Part shown: positions 35,443-40,595 of the stretch, piece after piece
Position numbering within the stretch: the first letter of the stretch is position 1
How the letters are laid out: each line of letters opens with the position of its first letter
Origin: a bacterium
GTDB lineage: Bacteria > Bacillota > Bacilli > Lactobacillales > Streptococcaceae
NCBI GenBank assembly: GCA_905221125.1
Contig: CAJNBY010000016.1
Span: 1-40,595 of the forward strand
Length of the DNA: 40,595 nucleotides
Direction of reading: 5' to 3'
Notes under the pieces: model-generated
The model's database searches: none
What the model was told of the DNA's origin: nothing
Seen by the model: only the letters and a program-made list of their open reading frames with translations
Translations under genes and position numbers: made by a program

Positions 35443-38400
35443 ATGTTTAAACTATCGAGACAACAAAAAGATCATCGTTATTTTTGTGGAAATAGATACG
35501 AAAAATATTCGATTAAAAAATTAAAAGTCGGTGCTGCGAGTGTCTTAATCGGGGCAGGATTTTTGTTTGGTTACAATGTAGATACGGTGGAAGCAAACTC
35601 TGTTGCTGAAACTACTGAAACGGCAGTAAAGAAGGATGCTGATACAGAACTAAACCAAGCTCAGGGAAATACCCAAGCAGGAACTGTCTCTGAGCCAAAA
35701 GTAGATAGTGCAGGGAAAGCAGAGTTAGCTGAGCAACCAAAATCAACTGAAGAGGCAGAAAAGTCAACTGAGCAAGTAAATCCTGCAAAAGCGGACGAAA
35801 AACAGACAGACCAAGCTTCAACAGTTTCAGAGATTGCTAATACAGCAGAAACGACTGAAACAAAACCATCTGTTGATTTATCTCTTTTGCAAGCAAAACT
35901 AGCAGATTTGGAAGCGCAAATAGAGCGTGTCAAAGGTAATAAAAAACAGGCATCTCGAGTCCAAGCAGCCGAAAAACTAGTTGCAGAAGCTAAGCAATAT
36001 TTAAGTACCTTGGACGCCACACAGTCAGGAGCTGATAAAAAAGCAAAAGAAATTAGCTCATTAACTTTTATCTTGAAATCAATCAAGGCTGAAGAAACGC
36101 TAAAAGAAAATAAAAATCAAGATAGTCGAAATGGTAAGAAATTGGAAGAAGGAACTGGCTTCCGTACCGGAGTGACAGATCAAGCTTTAACAGGGTCAAT
36201 TCATTTTGATGATTCAAAAGGACCAACAGAAAAACAAATTCCAGTTGCAAATAATGGTGATGGTGAACGTGTCATTAATATGGCGATTACTTACTCAGCT
36301 TCTTCAACTGAAACAGTGACAGATGGTAAAGTACGTGTAACGATACCAAAGGAATTCTTGCATTCTACTAAAAAACCAGAATTTGCAAATTCATCATTTG
36401 TAAAAAGTGTTGATGATGTATCCACTGCTACAAATTATGTTTATGATTTAAATTTAAATCCTATGAGCGGGGGAACTGTTGCTGAAAGTTTATTAAAATT
36501 ATATGTGGGTACCTCTATAAAAAATGCTCCATCAAAAGGTGATGTATTATCAGTTAATACAGATTTTATAGTAGGTGGAGAAACTTTATCAACGAAGTCA
36601 GCTAGAGCTTCTTTTGACTATTTGTCGGAAATTTTATATAGAGAAAAAGATACGAGACCAAAGACTGTCAAATATATGGTCGATCAGTTTGGTGCTCCAT
36701 TACCAGAATTTAAAATGGGATCAGTTTCGAATGGAACTTTCAAGCCAATTGAAGGCAATACATTTAAATTACCATTTATTATGAGTGATCAGAGTTTCTT
36801 CAATAATGAAGAAACGAATCAAAATGGGAATGGACGTTTAACAAGTTATGATTATACGATTAGTGGAATACCAGATTTCTTAGAATTAGATCCAACAAAT
36901 GTTAAAAACAATAAGTTTTGGACATTAGAAAATGGGGTCTTAACACTACATCCAGATGAAAAGAAGGGTATTGATCAAAGTTTACTTTATGGTGGACCAA
37001 TTCTGAAGGTAAAAGATGGTGCTTTTAATACCCCGGAAGCCATTGAAAGAGTGATTGAGTCAAATTCTACTAAAGGATTCAACGCAAATATCGTTTATAA
37101 AGCTGTCGGACATAGACCTGATGGTTCAACATTTACTCAGACATTAGACAATCCTGATGGATTTAGATTATATCTCGGTGATGGTGTTCCTGCTATTAAA
37201 GACCTGGATACAAGAATTTTCGCCGAAACAAATCAACGATTATTTTCAAATGCAAGTAATGAGGATAAATTTAACGCTAGATTTTATGTACCATCTGATA
37301 AATTAAAAGGTGACGGTGCAACGTTACCAAGTCAGTATATAAACTATTTTATTCCAAAAGATCAAGAAGGAAATTACTTTACAAAATTCCAGTTAAATAG
37401 AGTATATACAAATGAAATAAAAGCTGATGGTTCAAGAGCAGTTAGAGGTTATTACAGAGAACAGATAGATGGAAATTTAAAAGAGAATTTTAAATTATAT
37501 GGAGTAACTAAAGATAACCAAGCCGAATTATTAAAAGAATATACTTCAATTGATGAATTATATAATACTATTGAAATTAATCCTGAAAAGAAATATGATC
37601 ATTTAATTCTAAAACATCCGGGTATAGTAGATGAATTTCAAAAATATAATTCGACTTCTAAAACAATAACTGGATTAGAATCAAGACTTGGAGTAACTGT
37701 CGGTACATGGAAGGAAAAAGCCCAAGATAGTACAATTCAACGTTATAGAAATAAAATAGCACAAGGTTCTACATCAGAGAATACAATAGAGAGTGCTATA
37801 GCAATGGAACGTCCTACTACAGGAAGTGGAGAGTATGCAGAACACGTTAAAACTCCAACAAAATTAGCATTAAATATGGATCAAATAGGGAGTAAAACTC
37901 TAACTAAAGATCAGTTAACAAGAGGTCAAACACTTCCTATTGCAGTAACGTATTCAGCAGGGGATTATTTTGGGTTAGTAGAATCAGATGAAAATGGAAG
38001 AAAGACTTACGATTTAGATAAATTAGATCCAAATATTAATAAAACTAGCGTGATGTTATTAGCAGATCCAAAGTTACCATTGAAAGATTTTAGATTAGCA
38101 GCAGATAATCGTTTATTATCGAAATACACATTACATTTTGGTGGAACAAATGGTAGTGCTGCACAAGAACCGTATGATAAATTAAAAGAATCTTATGATA
38201 CGGTAAATCCAACTAATATTATCGAAAATTATAAAGGAACAGGGAAACGTGCTTACATCTTTGACTCAAAAGATTTAGGTCTTACTAAATATGATTTAAA
38301 TAAAGACGGATGGCTTAAAGGTGGATTATACAGTCCTACAGCCTTGACTTTCGAAGTTGAAAATAATGGACAAGTTGAAGCTGGAACTTATGGGATTGAA

Positions 38401-40595
38401 TCTTACTTAGTATGGAATAGTGAGTCGGAAACGTTAGTAGGTAATGACAATTCTATTAATGCTAATTTTGTTGAAAATCACACACCAGGTTTATCTATTT
38501 CAAAAGCAAATATTAACGTTACTATTAAGAATGTTGCTGAATATTCAACTTCTTTAACAATTGCTAAACCTGGGACTACAGGTGTGCGAGGAATTATTGA
38601 TGTCAAGAATGGACAAGAAGTTGTCTTATCAGCACAACTTGAAAATTTAACAGATCTTCCTCAAAGAGTGAAAGAAGCAGTAGTATTAATACCTAAGACA
38701 GAAGCTTTAACATATTTAGAAGGTCCAATAGTTGATGATTCAGACGAATTTGATGTAGTTTATACAACGTCAACTGCTACTGACAAAACTACTGGAACAT
38801 ATGTAAGTGCAGATCAAATTACAAATTGGAAAGATGTTACTGCCGTTAAATATGTATTTAAAAATAATTATACTGTAACAAAAGATCATGCTTTTAAACA
38901 TAACTTTAATGTACGTGTCGATCAAAATAATCCAAACTATGTACAAAGTACTTCTCAAATTTTTATGAAAAATGGGCAAGATACTTGGTTAGAATCGAAT
39001 GTTGTTGGTTTGAGAACGGAAGATGTTCGTGGAAAATTAGAAGTGTACTATAAAACTGTAGATGGCGAGCTCTTAAAAGAGTTCCCAAAAACTAGAGATT
39101 TTGAAGGGCAGCCTTATGCAACAACTAAAGAACCAATTCTTAAAGGTTTTTTAAATAGATGGTATGCTGCGTATGACTATATTTTTATCGAAGTTCAACC
39201 AGATTCAGATCCAGAAGTTGGTACTTATGAAAGACAGGTAACTAAGAAAGTAACTTATCTATATGATAAGGCTAAAGTGAAAGTAGAAACTAAAGATATT
39301 ACAAGAACTATTAATTATATTGAAAAAAATAATGAAGGTAATATCATTTCTAATTCAGTGACACAAAAAGTAACAGTTTCTAGAAAAGTGTATACTGGAG
39401 AAAAAACAGGACGTGTTGTAGAAGATAATTGGGAAATTCCTGCAAATGCTAAATGGGAGTCTGTAACATCTCCAACACCTTCAGAATGGGAAAAACCAGA
39501 AGTAAAAGTTAATGATCAATATATCGCTAAAGCGGCAATTGATGAAGTAAGAATTACACCTGAAATACTTAATAACGGTAATGTTGTTGAAAATGTATAC
39601 TATGAGCGATTCGTCCCAGTTGGTGGAGATGTAGTAGCAAAATATGTTATCGAAGGTACAACAACTGAATTAAAACAAGCAACAGATGTTGCAAAAGGAT
39701 TGAAAGTTGGGAAAAACTATACTTCAACAGCTCCAGTAGCAGGTGAAGAATTAACAGCAACTGATGGAAAAGTTTATGTATATAAAGGACATAAAGCTAC
39801 ATCAGCATCGGAAACGGGTACAGTTACAGCAGATAAACAAGAAGTCGTTTATGAGTACGAACCAAAAGCAGGTGGAAACGTAGAAGTTAAATATGTGATT
39901 GCAGGAACAGAAACAAACCTAAAAGATCCAGTAACATTAGTAACAGGTGGACAAGTAGGAAGTGACTACACTGCAACAAAAGATGCAACTATTACAAAAG
40001 AAGATGGAAGAGTTTATAAACTTGTTGCAGCAAATAATGGACTAAAAACAGGTTCAGCTGGTGAAACTGGTAAAGTAACTACAGAAAAACAAACAGTTAC
40101 TTATGAGTATGAGTTGCAAAAAGGTGACGTAATAGTAAACTATACAGATACTGAAGGAAATGCGATTGAAGGTAAGCCAAGTGTTAAAGCTGAAACTCAA
40201 AGTCCAACAGGAAAAGAGTACAACACAAACACACCTGAGTTAAAACCAGAAACAATCACAACTGAAAGTGGAAAAGTGTACAAATTAGTACCAACTGCAA
40301 CAGTAGGAAGTGAAAGTGGAAAAGTAACAGTAGATCCAATTTCAGTAACGTATAAATACGAACTCCAAAAAGGTGATGTAACAGTAAACTATACAGATAC
40401 TGAAGGAAATGCGATTGAAGGTAAGCCAAGTGTTAAAGCTGAAACTCAAAGTCCAACAGGAAAAGAGTACAACACAAACACACCTGAGTTAAAACCAGAA
40501 ACAATCACAACTGAAAGTGGAAAAGTGTACAAATTAGTACCAACTGCAACAGTAGGAAGTGAAAGTGGAAAAGTAACAGTAGATCCAATTTCAGT
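35443..40595 (+). CDS. Large YSIRK-signal, MucBP-repeat cell-wall adhesin (3' end outside window)
   Basis: Open for 1717 codons with no stop. Residues 1-51 are a YSIRK-type signal peptide (YSIKKLKVGAASVLIGAGFL at 22-41; cleavage likely after VEA), which targets secretion to the septum. Residues about 52-145 are Glu/Lys/Thr-rich and about 147-220 a helical, coiled-coil-like segment. From about 225 to 1190 comes an A+T-rich region, probably strand-rich adhesin domains that I cannot name. Residues about 1197-1276 resemble a degenerate MucBP domain. About 1287-1363 (RTINYIEKNNEGNIISN..VTVSRKVYTGEKTG) resemble a Mub B2-like domain. From 1395 on come four 83-residue MucBP-like repeats. An LPxTG sorting signal is expected after the window. 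Host glycoprotein or mucin binding is inferred from the domains. No frameshift seen. Confidence 0.9.
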   Translation, partial: MFKLSRQQKDHRYFCGNRYEKYSIKKLKVGAASVLIGAGFLFGYNVDTVEANSVAETTETAVKKDADTELNQAQGNTQAGTVSEPKVDSAGKAELAEQPKSTEEAEKSTEQVNPAKADEKQTDQASTVSEIANTAETTETKPSVDLSLLQAKLADLEAQIERVKGNKKQASRVQAAEKLVAEAKQYLSTLDATQSGADKKAKEISSLTFILKSIKAEETLKENKNQDSRNGKKLEEGTGFRTGVTDQALTGSIHFDDSKGPTEKQIPVANNGDGERVINMAITYSASSTETVTDGKVRVTIPKEFLHSTKKPEFANSSFVKSVDDVSTATNYVYDLNLNPMSGGTVAESLLKLYVGTSIKNAPSKGDVLSVNTDFIVGGETLSTKSARASFDYLSEILYREKDTRPKTVKYMVDQFGAPLPEFKMGSVSNGTFKPIEGNTFKLPFIMSDQSFFNNEETNQNGNGRLTSYDYTISGIPDFLELDPTNVKNNKFWTLENGVLTLHPDEKKGIDQSLLYGGPILKVKDGAFNTPEAIERVIESNSTKGFNANIVYKAVGHRPDGSTFTQTLDNPDGFRLYLGDGVPAIKDLDTRIFAETNQRLFSNASNEDKFNARFYVPSDKLKGDGATLPSQYINYFIPKDQEGNYFTKFQLNRVYTNEIKADGSRAVRGYYREQIDGNLKENFKLYGVTKDNQAELLKEYTSIDELYNTIEINPEKKYDHLILKHPGIVDEFQKYNSTSKTITGLESRLGVTVGTWKEKAQDSTIQRYRNKIAQGSTSENTIESAIAMERPTTGSGEYAEHVKTPTKLALNMDQIGSKTLTKDQLTRGQTLPIAVTYSAGDYFGLVESDENGRKTYDLDKLDPNINKTSVMLLADPKLPLKDFRLAADNRLLSKYTLHFGGTNGSAAQEPYDKLKESYDTVNPTNIIENYKGTGKRAYIFDSKDLGLTKYDLNKDGWLKGGLYSPTALTFEVENNGQVEAGTYGIESYLVWNSESETLVGNDNSINANFVENHTPGLSISKANINVTIKNVAEYSTSLTIAKPGTTGVRGIIDVKNGQEVVLSAQLENLTDLPQRVKEAVVLIPKTEALTYLEGPIVDDSDEFDVVYTTSTATDKTTGTYVSADQITNWKDVTAVKYVFKNNYTVTKDHAFKHNFNVRVDQNNPNYVQSTSQIFMKNGQDTWLESNVVGLRTEDVRGKLEVYYKTVDGELLKEFPKTRDFEGQPYATTKEPILKGFLNRWYAAYDYIFIEVQPDSDPEVGTYERQVTKKVTYLYDKAKVKVETKDITRTINYIEKNNEGNIISNSVTQKVTVSRKVYTGEKTGRVVEDNWEIPANAKWESVTSPTPSEWEKPEVKVNDQYIAKAAIDEVRITPEILNNGNVVENVYYERFVPVGGDVVAKYVIEGTTTELKQATDVAKGLKVGKNYTSTAPVAGEELTATDGKVYVYKGHKATSASETGTVTADKQEVVYEYEPKAGGNVEVKYVIAGTETNLKDPVTLVTGGQVGSDYTATKDATITKEDGRVYKLVAANNGLKTGSAGETGKVTTEKQTVTYEYELQKGDVIVNYTDTEGNAIEGKPSVKAETQSPTGKEYNTNTPELKPETITTESGKVYKLVPTATVGSESGKVTVDPISVTYKYELQKGDVTVNYTDTEGNAIEGKPSVKAETQSPTGKEYNTNTPELKPETITTESGKVYKLVPTATVGSESGKVTVDPIS
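39625..40595 (+). repeat. Tandem 249-bp (83-residue) MucBP-like repeats, at least four units
   Basis: Units start at 39625, 39874, 40123 and 40372, each exactly 249 bp apart. Each begins with G-[DN]-V and ends in [VS]-x-YEYE/YKYE. The first two are divergent from each other and from the last two (for example AKYVIEGT, VKYVIAGT, VNYTDTEG). The fourth is cut by the window end after 224 bases. Confidence 0.92.
40123..40595 (+). repeat. Near-identical repeat pair at the window end
   Basis: The unit at 40123 and the unit at 40372 differ only at two bases near their start (GAC/GAT and ATA/ACA). From 40141 and 40390 onward the 206 bases visible in the second copy are identical to the first. This points to a recent duplication or gene conversion, and probably to more identical copies beyond the window. 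Confidence 0.95.

Noticed and set aside
35661..36086. Minus-strand frame of 141 codons in the adhesin N-terminus
   Set aside because: Shadow of the repetitive Glu/Ala/Thr-rich segment of the adhesin.
39625..40595. Regular repeats considered as a CRISPR array
   Set aside because: The period is 249 bp, in frame within one protein, without short repeat-spacer alternation.

Overview
The window is chromosomal DNA from a mitis-group Streptococcus (S. mitis / S. oralis / S. pneumoniae lineage). The evidence is a CbpF-like choline-binding protein, the mevalonate operon mvaK1-mvaD-mvaK2-fni followed by LiaFSR, a type II fatty-acid cluster in the order fabM-fabT-fabH-acpP-fabK-fabD-fabG-fabF-accB-fabZ-accC-accD-accA, FabK in place of FabI, and a YSIRK surface protein. 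Extended -10 (TGn) promoters and T-rich intrinsic terminators fit the same group. I cannot settle the species. I saw no pneumococcal BOX or RUP repeat, and gene order between liaR and tig, and beside efp, differs from what I remember of pneumococcal genomes, so S. mitis or S. oralis seems more likely than S. pneumoniae.

Layout. Bases 1-77 are the right end of an IS3-family (IS150-type) element. Then come a choline-binding surface protein (168-1148), the mevalonate/isoprenoid operon (1270-5071), the cell-envelope stress system liaFSR (5149-7485) and trigger factor (7646-8929). On the minus strand follow recD2, lepB and rnhC (8992-12961 region), with zapA-cvpA and mutS2 divergent on the plus strand. 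A glycine riboswitch controls an AGCS symporter (16416-17999). Next are an AhpD-like protein and a TDT-family transporter. On the minus strand lie serS with a T-box leader, a DUF956 gene and lysC. The FASII/acetyl-CoA carboxylase cluster occupies 23150-33708 and converges on nusB, an Asp23/YqhY-type gene and efp (33808-35197, minus). The last 5.1 kb are the 5' part of a very large YSIRK/MucBP-type adhesin gene that runs off the window.

How the genes work together. Much of the window serves the envelope: isoprenoid precursors for undecaprenyl phosphate, fatty acids for membrane lipid, LiaFSR sensing wall damage, signal peptidase, ZapA for division, and two surface proteins at the ends. RNA-level control is prominent: a serine T-box, a glycine riboswitch with terminator, and a likely partial terminator after acpP. 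A perfect TTTGA-N3-TCAAA palindrome lies upstream of fabK, and a variant with an extra 10 bp between the half-sites lies at the fabT promoter; both fit FabT control.

Both window ends fall in repeated DNA: an IS transposase tail on the left, and two near-identical 249-bp tandem repeat units on the right. This suggests the window is a whole draft-assembly contig broken at repeats. The least ordinary object is the truncated adhesin, with at least 1717 codons, a shift in codon use after its N-terminal module, and a homogenised repeat array.
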